DNA of 64,000 nucleotides from Acetobacter conturbans. GTDB lineage: Bacteria > Pseudomonadota > Alphaproteobacteria > Acetobacterales > Acetobacteraceae. The notes under the pieces are model-generated. The model was not told where the DNA came from. It made no database searches and saw only the letters and a list, made by a program, of their open reading frames with translations. The position numbers and the translations under genes are program-made. Of the stretch, positions 18,424-26,920 are shown piece after piece (the first letter of the stretch is position 1; the number at the start of each line of letters is the position of its first letter). Location: contig NZ_WOSY01000002.1 of the NCBI RefSeq assembly GCF_011516755.1, positions 62,001 through 126,000 of the forward strand, given 5' to 3'.

Positions 18424-19311
18424 TCATGCCCTGTCATCCTCTCCCAGCACTTCATGAAATGACGTGGTGAACTGACCGGGAGCCAGAGGCTGGGGTTGCG
18501 TGGGGGCGGGGGCCCAGGCACTCATCACCGCAAGGTGCAGCGGAACGGAAAGAATACCTTCCGTATTGGCGCTGCGTTCGCTCAGCCCCTCCAGCGCCGC
18601 CGGAAAAAGCGCCTGTGAAGGGATACGCCTGTCACGCAGGGCCACTGCGTTGGTTTCGCCTGCGGCCCGAAGATCCCGCAGCAGCGCAAGACCGGACCGA
18701 TAGCCGATATCGATTGTCTCCGCATCCACCACAGGCAGGGCGAACCCGGCGCGTTGAAGGAGGGAAGCGCAATCGCGCAGAGTGGGGAAAGGCGACACAT
18801 GAGGGGAGACGCCCCCTGTGAGGGCGAGCTCCGCCTCCTCGAACGCGGCACGCAGGGGGGCCAGAGTTGGGAGGACGGGAATACTGGCGAGCAGGAGACC
18901 GTCCGGCTTCAGGATGCGACGGATCTGGAGCAGCGTGCCCGGCAGATCGTTGACCCAGTGTAGGGAAAGACTGGCGATCACCAGATCGAAACTGCCCTCG
19001 GCAAAAGGCAGGGCTTCTTCATCAGCACAGACGACGAGACCGTGCCCTGTGTCCCTGACCTGTTGTGCCATCCCGGGAGAAAGATCGCAGCTGACGGCTT
19101 CGATCCCCCGTGCCTTCAGGCCCGCCAGTGTCGCGCCACGGCTGCCGATATCAAGCGCCAGAGGGAAGCTACGGGTCAGGTCGTCGAGTCTGTCCAGAAG
19201 CCGGTCAGCCGCTTCCTCCAGCAGGCTGGAAACAAGATCCAGCGTGCGGGTGGCGCGGTCCCGATGCAGCCTGACGGCACGGCGATCAAAAATGGCATGG
19301 TGGTGTTCCAT
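18424..19311 (-). CDS. SAM-dependent methyltransferase-fold protein (BioC/NDUFAF5-like)
   Basis: The 295-residue protein begins MEHHHAIFDRRAVRLHRDRA, like alphaproteobacterial NDUFAF5-type proteins, and contains the SAM motif ALDIGSRGATLAGL, an acidic post-II region and LVIASLSLHWVNDLPG, then LLQIRRILKPDGLLLASI. Mitochondrial NDUFAF5 hydroxylates an arginine of complex I; whether this bacterial homologue does so is unproven, and a BioC-like role is an alternative. It is divergent from comF with 57 bases between starts. No clear ribosome binding site was seen, and longer in-frame starts up to 19494 would overlap comF. Confidence 0.72.
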   Translation of the reverse strand: MEHHHAIFDRRAVRLHRDRATRTLDLVSSLLEEAADRLLDRLDDLTRSFPLALDIGSRGATLAGLKARGIEAVSCDLSPGMAQQVRDTGHGLVVCADEEALPFAEGSFDLVIASLSLHWVNDLPGTLLQIRRILKPDGLLLASIPVLPTLAPLRAAFEEAELALTGGVSPHVSPFPTLRDCASLLQRAGFALPVVDAETIDIGYRSGLALLRDLRAAGETNAVALRDRRIPSQALFPAALEGLSERSANTEGILSVPLHLAVMSAWAPAPTQPQPLAPGQFTTSFHEVLGEDDRA

Positions 19312-19367
19312 CAGGGAATCATGTGCGCCAGTCCGGTCGTTGTGCCAAGAGTAAAGGCAGGTAACGA

Positions 19368-20213
19368 TTGGTGGCGTCCCCGGAGCAGGCCGTGCAGGTG
19401 AATGAAGATCAGCCGGCTTTGGATTACGGGCGGATAGGCCGGTTTTTCCGCACGGCCGGACGCTTTGCTTTTGACATGATCTTGCCGCCGACATGCGCGG
19501 TCTGCGGCACGGAAGTCGATCAGCCGCGCTCCCTCTGTCCTGCCTGCTTCATGCGGATGCATCCGATCGGAGACCCACGCTGTGACCAGTGTGGCGTGCC
19601 ATTACCTTCCGCCGCTCATCTCGGGCGCGATGCACGATGCGTATCCTGTGAACTGCACCATCCCGCCTGGTCGAAGGGCCGTGCTGCCTATGTTTACGAC
19701 ACAGGCTCGCGCGACCTGATTCTTGCCCTCAAATATGCCGATCGAACCCAGAACGCCGCCGTGCTTGCCCGTCAGATGGCCCGGGCCGGAAGCGATATTC
19801 TTGAAACGGCGGACTGGCTGATTCCGGTGCCGGTTCACTGGCGTCGCCTGATGGAGCGGAAATACAATCAGGCAGCACTTCTGGCGCGGGCCGTTGGAAA
19901 GCTGGCCGGTGTGCCGGTCCTCGTGGATGCGCTCCAGAGACCGCATGCCACTTCACGTCTGGCCGGTTTTTCCGCCGTCGAGCGTGCCCGTGAAATGGAA
20001 GACGCCATTCGTGTGCGGGCAGCCCGGGCAGCCCTCCTGAGGGGCAGGAATGTGGTTCTGGTGGACGATATCCTCACCACGGGCGCGACCGCGACAGCTT
20101 GCACAAAAATGCTGCTGGCAGCAGGCGCGGCGTCCGTGTCGCTGCTGGCCGCCGCGCGGACGGCCCCCGATGCGAACGACGACATCAGCCGCCCGGACAC
20201 AGAGGAAGACTGA
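19368..20213 (+). CDS. comF: ComF family protein (phosphoribosyltransferase fold)
   Basis: The N-terminal zinc region has the four pairs CAVC, CPAC, CDQC and CVSC, and the C-terminal half has a PRPP-binding loop in VVLVDDILTTGATATAC. This is the ComF/GntX architecture (281 residues against a usual 230-260). In naturally competent species ComF takes part in DNA uptake; in alphaproteobacteria its role is not settled. TTG 19368 and GTG 19371 are both possible starts, with AGGT at 19358-19361. It lies upstream of grxC and DUF1178 in the same direction. Confidence 0.9.
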   Translation: MVASPEQAVQVNEDQPALDYGRIGRFFRTAGRFAFDMILPPTCAVCGTEVDQPRSLCPACFMRMHPIGDPRCDQCGVPLPSAAHLGRDARCVSCELHHPAWSKGRAAYVYDTGSRDLILALKYADRTQNAAVLARQMARAGSDILETADWLIPVPVHWRRLMERKYNQAALLARAVGKLAGVPVLVDALQRPHATSRLAGFSAVERAREMEDAIRVRAARAALLRGRNVVLVDDILTTGATATACTKMLLAAGAASVSLLAAARTAPDANDDISRPDTEED

Positions 20214-20364
20214 AGGGTTCTTCAGGAGCGAAATATTAGTTTCGGGATGAAGTGAATGTCCCGGGCACCCATATCATCCGTGTGACAGGACAGAAGGACG
20301 CGGTATGGTGCAGAGACCCTGATACCTGTTGCACAACAGCTTGCCGGAAAAGTAACGAAACATA

Positions 20365-20625
20365 ATGCCGAATATCGAGATCTATACCCAGCGTGGCTGT
20401 CCCTTCTGCATTCGCGCCGTTGCCCTGCTTGAAAAGAAGGGCGTTCCGTTCAGGGAGATCAATGCGCCCCATGGAACGGCTGAGCGTACGGAATCCAGGG
20501 AACGTTCGGGTGGAAAAACCACGGTTCCGCAGATTTTCATCGACGGAAAGGGCATCGGCGGATGTGACGATCTCTTTTCCCTTGAGCGGAGTGGCAAACT
20601 GGACCCGCTCCTGAAAGCTGGCTGA
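20365..20625 (+). CDS. grxC: Glutaredoxin 3
   Basis: An 86-residue thioredoxin-fold protein with the dithiol site CPFC (Cys 12 and 15), the cis-proline segment TTVPQIFIDG and the glutathione-contacting GGCDDL. It reduces protein disulfides and glutathione mixed disulfides in the cytosol and may feed ribonucleotide reductase or the CysH enzyme. It follows comF after 150 bases and precedes DUF1178 by eight bases. Confidence 0.95.
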   Translation: MPNIEIYTQRGCPFCIRAVALLEKKGVPFREINAPHGTAERTESRERSGGKTTVPQIFIDGKGIGGCDDLFSLERSGKLDPLLKAG

Positions 20626-20633
20626 ACGACGCC

Positions 20634-21092
20634 ATGATCCTCTACCAACTCCGGTGTACAGCCGACCACGAATTCGAAGGATGGTTCGGGAACTCCGCTG
20701 CATTCGAGGATCAGGCGGCACGGGGGCTTCTGTCCTGTCCTTATTGCGGAACCACGCAGGTTGACCGGGCGCTGATGGCGCCCGCTTTGCGGATGGCAAG
20801 CCGTTCCGAAAAAAAGGAACCGGAGCCTTCGGCCGAATCCACGCCGCCCGCACTCCCTCTGGCGGGCATGCCCGATGCGCTTCTGGCTGTGTTGCAGAAG
20901 GCGCGGCAGGAGGTGGAAAGCCACTGTGAAAATGTCGGCGAGCAGTTCGCTGACGAGGCCTTGCGCATTCACCGGGGTGACGCGGAAGAGCGTGGTATTT
21001 ACGGCAGCATGACAGATGACGAGCACGAACGCCTTGAGGAAGAAGGGGTTTCTGTGCAACGGCTTCCGTGGGTGCCACGCGCCGAAGGGTGA
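20634..21092 (+). CDS. DUF1178 family protein
   Basis: This 152-residue protein begins MILYQLRCTADHEFEGWFGN and contains CPYCGTTQVDRALMAPA, a rubredoxin-like zinc segment, then a helical part with LQKARQEVESHCENVGEQFA. These are diagnostic of DUF1178, a family of unknown function typical of proteobacteria and usually placed next to glutaredoxin and comF. The nitrilase-family gene often found between grxC and this gene in other alphaproteobacteria is missing. Translational coupling with grxC is likely from the eight-base gap. Confidence 0.88.
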   Translation: MILYQLRCTADHEFEGWFGNSAAFEDQAARGLLSCPYCGTTQVDRALMAPALRMASRSEKKEPEPSAESTPPALPLAGMPDALLAVLQKARQEVESHCENVGEQFADEALRIHRGDAEERGIYGSMTDDEHERLEEEGVSVQRLPWVPRAEG

Positions 21093-21147
21093 GCGCTCAG
21101 CGACAGGACCGGCCGCACAGGCCGGAAGAGCCGGAAGGACGAGGTAC

Positions 21148-21696
21148 GTGACCACCAACTCAGTTTCAGCAATGGGTCCCCGACCGGCACGCCATCTGCG
21201 CGTCAGGGAAGCGCTGAAGCTTTTAACACTTCCACTGGTTCTGCTGTCGGCTCTCTCCGGTATCCCCCGCGCTCAGGCAGAAGACACTCCGTCCGCTGAT
21301 ATTCCGGCAAGTGCGCCGGTTTATGGGATGTGGCTGAGCGAAAAACATGATGGCATTTTTCGTATCGCCCCCTGCGGCAATGCCGTGTGCGGCACGCTTA
21401 TCGGGCTGTCTTATGGTCCCGGCGAACCCATGCCGACGGCGAAGGATGGGCGGTCGGAATGCAATCTCGTTATGCTGACCGGGTTTCGCCCCCTTGAGGA
21501 TGATCCCGGACGCTGGGGAGGCAAGATTCTCGATCCTGATGCGGGGAATCTCTACCATGCCCAGATCTGGTCACCCCAGCCTGATATCCTCAAGCTGCGG
21601 GGGTATATTCTGGTTCCTGTATTCGGGGAGACCCAGACATGGAGCCGCTATAGAGGGACGATTGGTCCCAACTGCCGGATGCCGCCCAACCTCTGA
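21148..21696 (+). CDS. DUF2147 secreted protein
   Basis: A signal peptide (LKLLTLPLVLLSALSGIPRA, then QA) precedes a mature domain with YGMWLSEKHDGIFRIAPCGN, CGTLIGLSYGP and LRGYILVPVFGETQTWSRY, which match DUF2147, a lipocalin-like periplasmic family. Two cysteines (PCGNAVCG) are near the start of the domain and a third sits in ECNLV, so a disulfide is possible. GTG 21148 is chosen because GACGAGG lies directly upstream; ATG 21172 would be a shorter start. No function is established. Confidence 0.82.
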   Translation: MTTNSVSAMGPRPARHLRVREALKLLTLPLVLLSALSGIPRAQAEDTPSADIPASAPVYGMWLSEKHDGIFRIAPCGNAVCGTLIGLSYGPGEPMPTAKDGRSECNLVMLTGFRPLEDDPGRWGGKILDPDAGNLYHAQIWSPQPDILKLRGYILVPVFGETQTWSRYRGTIGPNCRMPPNL

Positions 21697-21766
21697 AACC
21701 GAAGCTTAACGCTTCATCACGAAATATTGCGTGTGGGTGGACGAAGTCGGTTCATGCGACTAGTCC

Positions 21767-22327
21767 ATGCTTCACGAGTTTGTCAGTTTGATGGTCTCGA
21801 AAGATGGGGGCAGGCTTTTTGCACTTCTGATGAAGGGAATAGGTTCTGTTGCGACACGACCGTTCATCGGTCGCTGGCTCATTGTCGCGCTCACATTCAT
21901 CGGATTTCTGGGGCAGGTCGCGCTTCAGGGCCTGACGGCTCCTGACGAGTCTCCCCGCGCCGCCATTCTGCGTCTGACGGGCATCGACATCAGTCCGACC
22001 GTCGCCCCTTCAGCACATGCCGCGACCCATGACATGAAATCCATGCCGATGGATCATGGCATGGAAGCAGGACCGCAGCATGCCATGCCGGTCCACGCGC
22101 AGCCAGGCGGAAAAGACAGCCTCCCCAAAACGGGCCACCATCACGATGCGGACTGCCCTCTCTGTCCGTTACTGCTGATCTTCGGCATTCTTCTCGGCAG
22201 TGCTACGTTTTTGCCCGCCATCAGCACGGCATGGTTGTCTATGCGGCGCATTCTGGCGCAACCGCGGGCGCCTCCTGCTTTCACGCTGGCACTTCCACCG
22301 GCGACAGGACCTCCTCTCCTTTTCTGA
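21767..22327 (+). CDS. Met/His-rich DUF2946-type membrane protein, probably copper-linked
   Basis: This 186-residue protein has a hydrophobic helix near residues 38-58, then a periplasmic region dense in Met and His (HDMKSMPMDHGMEAGPQHAM), then HHHDADCPLCPLLLIFGILL leading into a second helix. The CPxC pair after a His cluster is typical of DUF2946 proteins, which often sit near copper genes. It lies 110 bases upstream of an OprC-like copper receptor in the same direction, supporting a role in binding or relaying copper in the periplasm. That role is inferred. Confidence 0.65.
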   Translation: MLHEFVSLMVSKDGGRLFALLMKGIGSVATRPFIGRWLIVALTFIGFLGQVALQGLTAPDESPRAAILRLTGIDISPTVAPSAHAATHDMKSMPMDHGMEAGPQHAMPVHAQPGGKDSLPKTGHHHDADCPLCPLLLIFGILLGSATFLPAISTAWLSMRRILAQPRAPPAFTLALPPATGPPLLF

Positions 22328-22437
22328 ACCCGCTTTCTCATCGTCGCAGCCAGACCTGCCGAACGGATGCTTTCGCGCATTCGGAAAGAGGTGACGGCTG
22401 CGGCTGACCGTAAGTTCAGTCCCGGGATTATCCTGTC

Positions 22438-24648
22438 ATGCCCGCGCCCAGTCGCAAGCACGCCCTGCTGTGCTCTGTCTTCACACTTGGTTTTATCGTC
22501 AGTTCCACGTCTCCCGTCAGGGCGGCTTCGTTCGATCTGACGAAGGAAGACCATCTGGCCAACAGCCAGAAAGGCACACCGGCCCAATCAGCCGCTGCCC
22601 CGCTTTCTGCCGCAAAATCCAGTCCGGCCAAGGACGGAATAGCGTTTCATGCCGATGAAAATATCGTGGTGAATGCACTCAGGCTTTCAGACCGCCACAG
22701 CCCCGATACTACCTCCCTGTTTCGTCACAGTCTCGGCTTCAGTTCCTATTCGGCCGGTGGTGTGTCGGCGCTTCCCGTTCTGAACGGCATGGCTGACGAT
22801 CGCGTCGCCACCATTGTTGACGGCATGCGTATTGCATCAGCCTGCCCCAATCACATGAACCCGGCGCTGTCCTACATCGATCCGGATTCCGTCTCGAAGG
22901 CGGAAGCCATCGCCGGTATCACGCCGGTCAGCGTGGGCGGCGACAGCACAGGGGGCAGCATCATTGTTGAACGCCGTGATCCGCTGTTCGCCGAGCATGG
23001 CAAGCTTCTGGTGACGGGGCATGTCCGTGGTGATTATCGCAGCAACGGCGGTGGATCCGGCGCGTCCGGCACCCTCACCGTCGCCAATGATACATGGAGC
23101 CTGCGCTATACGGGCTCCTATGCGCACGCGAGCAACTACAGGACTGGGGGTGAAAACAGGCAGGTGCGCTCGACCAGCTATCTCACCTTCAACCATGCCG
23201 TCACGGCGGGTTTCCACAAGGATAATCACCTCGTGGCTGTCACGTTCGGGCAGCAGGATATTCCGTATGAGGGGTTTGCGAACCAGTACATGGACATGAC
23301 CAACAATCGCTCGACCTATGTGAACGGCAAGTACAAGGGCGATTTCGACTGGGGTGTTCTGGAGGCTCGCGCTTACTGGCAGCGCGTCGATCATGCGATG
23401 AACATGATGAACGACAAGGGTGGGCATACGGCGACGACCGGCATGCCGATGAACACGGACTCACGGTCCGTCGGATACACCCTCAAGGCCACGATCCGGC
23501 TGACCCCGAAGCACACGCTCACGCTGGGGAGCGAGTTCGATCACAATGGCCTCAACGACTGGTGGCCCCCGCTTTCCGGCAGCATGATGATGGGACCGAA
23601 CACGTTCCATAACATCAACAACGGTCATCGCGACCGGCTCGGCCATTATGCCGAGTGGAATGCTCAGTGGTTACCGCGTCTGTCCACCCTGCTCGGGTTC
23701 CGCAGCGACATCATCATGATGAATACAGGGACAGTCTCGCCTTATTCATGGACCAGCATGATGTCGATGGCGGATGCGATGGCGGCACAGCGGTTCAATG
23801 CCGCCTCACGGGGCCGGACCGACACCAATTTCGACGTGACGGCGATGGCCCGCTGGCGTCCTCTGGATAGCCTGTCGATCGAAGGCGGCTATGCCCGCAA
23901 GACGCGCTCCCCCAACCTTTACGAGCGCTACTCGTGGGCGCAGGGCACTATGGCGACCAGCATGATCGGCTGGTTCGGGGATGGAAACGGCTATGTCGGT
24001 AATCTCAATCTGACGCCCGAAGTGGCCAATACGGCCAGCTTCACCATCACATGGCATGACCCGACGGATGATGCCTGGGAAATCAAGGTGCAGCCCTATT
24101 ACACCTACACCCACAACTACATTAACGTCGTGAGGATCGGGTCCTTTTCCAACGGACTGTCAAAGCTCCAGTTCGTCAATCACAACGCCCAGAGCTACGG
24201 CATCAATTCATCCGCCCGGGCACGTTTGTGGAAGACTGATGCTTACGGCACCGGCGAAATACGCGCGAACCTCAACTGGGTACGCGGGCAGGATTTGCAG
24301 AACCATTCCAGCCTGTACCACCAGATGCCGACCAACGGCACGGTCGGTCTGTACGAGACGTATCAGAACTGGACGGGACGGGCGGAAGTCACACTGGTCA
24401 AGAGCAAGGATACAGTTGACTGGGTGCGCAACGAGCCGCGGACACCGGGTTATGCCCTGCTCGGCATCGGCGGCAGCTATCGCTGGCGCAATTTCCTGCT
24501 GGACGCCAGCATCGAGAATATCTGCAACCAGAAATACTATCTTCCCCTTGGAGGCATGTCGCTTGGCGATTACGACGCAACGGGCATCCTCGGTCCGCTG
24601 CCCGGTATGGGACGCTCCTTCAATGTCAGCCTGACAGCTTCTTTCTGA
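22438..24648 (+). CDS. TonB-dependent copper receptor, OprC/NosA-like
   Basis: This 736-residue outer-membrane receptor has a cleavable signal peptide (about residues 1-29), a TonB-box-like ENIVVNAL near 74, a plug domain with VATIVDGMRIASACPNHMNP and a 22-strand barrel ending in Phe. Cys 136 and Met 140 form the CxxxM copper site known in Pseudomonas OprC. The barrel loops are very rich in Met (NMMNDKGG, SMMMGPN, TSMMSMADAMAAQ), as expected for a methionine track. It probably imports copper across the outer membrane, powered by TonB. It forms a unit with the upstream DUF2946 gene. Confidence 0.88.
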   Translation: MPAPSRKHALLCSVFTLGFIVSSTSPVRAASFDLTKEDHLANSQKGTPAQSAAAPLSAAKSSPAKDGIAFHADENIVVNALRLSDRHSPDTTSLFRHSLGFSSYSAGGVSALPVLNGMADDRVATIVDGMRIASACPNHMNPALSYIDPDSVSKAEAIAGITPVSVGGDSTGGSIIVERRDPLFAEHGKLLVTGHVRGDYRSNGGGSGASGTLTVANDTWSLRYTGSYAHASNYRTGGENRQVRSTSYLTFNHAVTAGFHKDNHLVAVTFGQQDIPYEGFANQYMDMTNNRSTYVNGKYKGDFDWGVLEARAYWQRVDHAMNMMNDKGGHTATTGMPMNTDSRSVGYTLKATIRLTPKHTLTLGSEFDHNGLNDWWPPLSGSMMMGPNTFHNINNGHRDRLGHYAEWNAQWLPRLSTLLGFRSDIIMMNTGTVSPYSWTSMMSMADAMAAQRFNAASRGRTDTNFDVTAMARWRPLDSLSIEGGYARKTRSPNLYERYSWAQGTMATSMIGWFGDGNGYVGNLNLTPEVANTASFTITWHDPTDDAWEIKVQPYYTYTHNYINVVRIGSFSNGLSKLQFVNHNAQSYGINSSARARLWKTDAYGTGEIRANLNWVRGQDLQNHSSLYHQMPTNGTVGLYETYQNWTGRAEVTLVKSKDTVDWVRNEPRTPGYALLGIGGSYRWRNFLLDASIENICNQKYYLPLGGMSLGDYDATGILGPLPGMGRSFNVSLTASF

Positions 24649-24847
24649 AGGCGAGGCACGCACCGGGTTTGCCCCTTATGTGTAAGGGCCGACCTGTAGA
24701 CGGAGGATCGTGATTTCCTCCGTCACTGCCGATTTCCTTCGGGAGCGGCGGCGACAACGGCACCACCTTGTCAAGCGAGCCAGTCCGCCCATACCTTTTG
24801 CGACGAGGTGGCGTGAAAGGGAGTTCAGGGTGGAGAAGGACGATCGA

Positions 24848-25345
24848 ATGAAGCTGTTCGTGTTCTATCTCGGCGGATCAGCTCCGGGCGCAAACATCGA
24901 AGTCCATGACGTCCAGTTTGCGATTGCGGAACGACCGGAAGATGCTCATCAATCGCTGGTCGCGCGATGGTTCGGAACGCGGAAATCCGTGCATATTGAC
25001 GCATATGGCACGGTGTTCTGGGCCGATGGCTTCGCTATTACCGTGAGCCGGGAAAAGCCGGTCTCAGGCAAGCATCTCTACTTCCTCAACATGGGTGGAT
25101 ATGAGAAAGGCATGCTGAGAGAGGAGCACGAGTTTACTTTTCTTGTTGCCGATACAGCGAAAGAGGCAAAAGCCAAAGCGAAGGACATCTTGTTACCGGG
25201 TCGGGTGCACCGTCACAAAGATAACTTCATGGAAGTCGATGACTGCATTCCTTTGGAGCAGATCGATGGTCTCTATATTCACCTGACACCTTGTGAAACG
25301 GGCTCACCTGTCGTCGCCTCGTGGCAGGGGTACCAGCCAATCTGA
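24848..25345 (+). CDS. DUF1543 domain protein
   Basis: A 165-residue protein starting MKLFVFYLGGSAPGANIEVH with DVQFAIA, then RWFGTRKSVHIDAYG and LYFLNMGGYEKGMLREEHEF, the DUF1543 pattern. The domain occurs as a duplicated alpha/beta unit in bacteria and has no assigned function. The ATG at 24848 follows GGAGAAGGACGATCGA; an upstream in-frame start at 24710 would add a basic, unconserved stretch. It is convergent with the DUF3147 gene. Confidence 0.82.
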   Translation: MKLFVFYLGGSAPGANIEVHDVQFAIAERPEDAHQSLVARWFGTRKSVHIDAYGTVFWADGFAITVSREKPVSGKHLYFLNMGGYEKGMLREEHEFTFLVADTAKEAKAKAKDILLPGRVHRHKDNFMEVDDCIPLEQIDGLYIHLTPCETGSPVVASWQGYQPI

Positions 25346-25385
25346 GTCTGATGATCTGTGGAGATATGCGCTGGCGGTCACGCGA

Positions 25386-25733
25386 CTACAGTGCATATCC
25401 CATCCACCTCAGAATCCCCATTGTGGCAAGATACAGCACAAAGGTCAGGCAGCACCCTCCCAGCAAAGCGGGATAAAACGCCACGCCCTGTTTCATCGCC
25501 CACGGGATGAGGAGGAACATGGGCAGGGACGGCAGCACATACCAGAACGTGGCAAAGACATGCGCCTGCATGCGTTCCGCGTCATGCGTTTCCTGCCATA
25601 GCCATAACATGCCAAAAATCGAGACGAGCGGCAGGGAGGCGATCAGCGCCCCGGCCGCTGGATAGCGTTTGGCCACCGAGGACGCGAGAGCGATCATCAG
25701 GCCTGAGAGAATGACTTTTACCAGAAAAAACAT
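25386..25733 (-). CDS. DUF3147 family small membrane protein
   Basis: A 115-residue protein with four hydrophobic helices and the motifs KRYPAAGALIASLPLVSIFG and VLPSLPMFLLIPWAM, typical of DUF3147. It is an inner-membrane protein of unknown function. It lies between the convergent DUF1543 gene and the divergently transcribed alcohol dehydrogenase. Confidence 0.82.
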   Translation of the reverse strand: MFFLVKVILSGLMIALASSVAKRYPAAGALIASLPLVSIFGMLWLWQETHDAERMQAHVFATFWYVLPSLPMFLLIPWAMKQGVAFYPALLGGCCLTFVLYLATMGILRWMGYAL

Positions 25734-25911
25734 CGAAGGCCGCTCGCTTAGTGTTCCTCTCGGTATGCCATTTTACCATGATTGCACAGTCATCCCGGCT
25801 GCCCCTGAATAAAGGCATGGCCTGCCTGCGCGAAATCAATGCGAAATCCCCAAGGTTTCCATAAAGTACGTGCCATAACCTGTTTTTGGTCATGTGACTT
25901 GGGAGACGACG

Positions 25912-26895
25912 ATGTTCGCGATGCAGTTGAGCAAGCCCCGCACGCCGCTCGAATGGGTCGAACTCCCAGATCCGCAACCCGGTCCGGGACAGATCCGCGT
26001 GAAAGTCGGTGCATGCGGGGTCTGTCGCACGGATCTTCATGTCGTGGACGGGGATCTCACCCACCCAGCGCTGCCGATCGTTCCCGGCCATGAGATCGTG
26101 GGGCGTGTCGATGCCATCGGGGCAGGCGTGACCGATCTCAAGATCGGGGAGCGGGTGGGCATTCCCTGGCTGGGCCACACCTGTGGCCATTGCCTCTATT
26201 GCGACGAGGGAAAAGAGAACCTCTGCGATCACCCGCTGTTCACAGGCTACACCCGCAACGGCGGCTACGCGACGATGACCGTTGCCGATGCACATTATGC
26301 ATTTCCGATGGGCGAAGAGGGGGACGATGTTTCGCTCGCACCGCTGCTGTGTGCTGGCCTCATCGGATGGCGCTCACTTTCTCACGCTGGAAACGGCAAG
26401 AAGGTGGGTCTGTATGGGTTTGGGGCTGCCGCTCACATCATCGCACAGGTGCTGCGCTGGCAGGGCAGGGAGGTCTATGCCTTCACCACGCCCGGTGACA
26501 CGAAGACTCAGGAATTTGCCCGGTCTCTCGGTGCAAAATGGGCTGGCGGGTCCGATGAGATGCCGCCCGAACTTCTTGATGCGGCCATCATTTTCGCGCC
26601 GGTTGGTCCTCTGCTGCCAGCGGCTCTGAAAGTTGTGCGCAAGGGGTGTCGCGTGGTGTGTGCGGGTATCCACATGAGCGAGATTCCGGCTTTTTCCTAC
26701 GATATTCTTTGGGGAGAACGCGAAATCGTCTCGATCGCCAATCTCACGCGGCAGGATGGGATAGAGTTTTTGTCCCTGGCTCCGAAAATCGGCATCAAGA
26801 CAACCACCACGACCTATCCGCTGAAGAAGGCCAATGAAGCGCTGGATGATCTCCGGCACGGCCGTTTCGATGGCGCGGCCGTGCTGGTGCCGTAA
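25912..26895 (+). CDS. Zinc-dependent alcohol dehydrogenase
   Basis: A 327-residue MDR-family enzyme oxidising alcohols with NAD(P). The catalytic zinc ligands are in ACGVCRTDLH (Cys 38) and GHEIVG, the structural zinc cysteines are in CGHCLYCDEGKENLC, and the Rossmann nucleotide site is VGLYGFGAAAHI. The sequence is of the AdhA/acryloyl-CoA-reductase-like short MDR group. ATG 25912 follows GGGAG at 25901-25905. It is cytosolic and distinct from the periplasmic quinoprotein alcohol dehydrogenases of acetic acid bacteria. The substrate range is unknown. Confidence 0.88.
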   Translation: MFAMQLSKPRTPLEWVELPDPQPGPGQIRVKVGACGVCRTDLHVVDGDLTHPALPIVPGHEIVGRVDAIGAGVTDLKIGERVGIPWLGHTCGHCLYCDEGKENLCDHPLFTGYTRNGGYATMTVADAHYAFPMGEEGDDVSLAPLLCAGLIGWRSLSHAGNGKKVGLYGFGAAAHIIAQVLRWQGREVYAFTTPGDTKTQEFARSLGAKWAGGSDEMPPELLDAAIIFAPVGPLLPAALKVVRKGCRVVCAGIHMSEIPAFSYDILWGEREIVSIANLTRQDGIEFLSLAPKIGIKTTTTTYPLKKANEALDDLRHGRFDGAAVLVP

Positions 26896-26920
26896 GGTCT
26901 CGTCCGCAAGCAGTGTTCGC

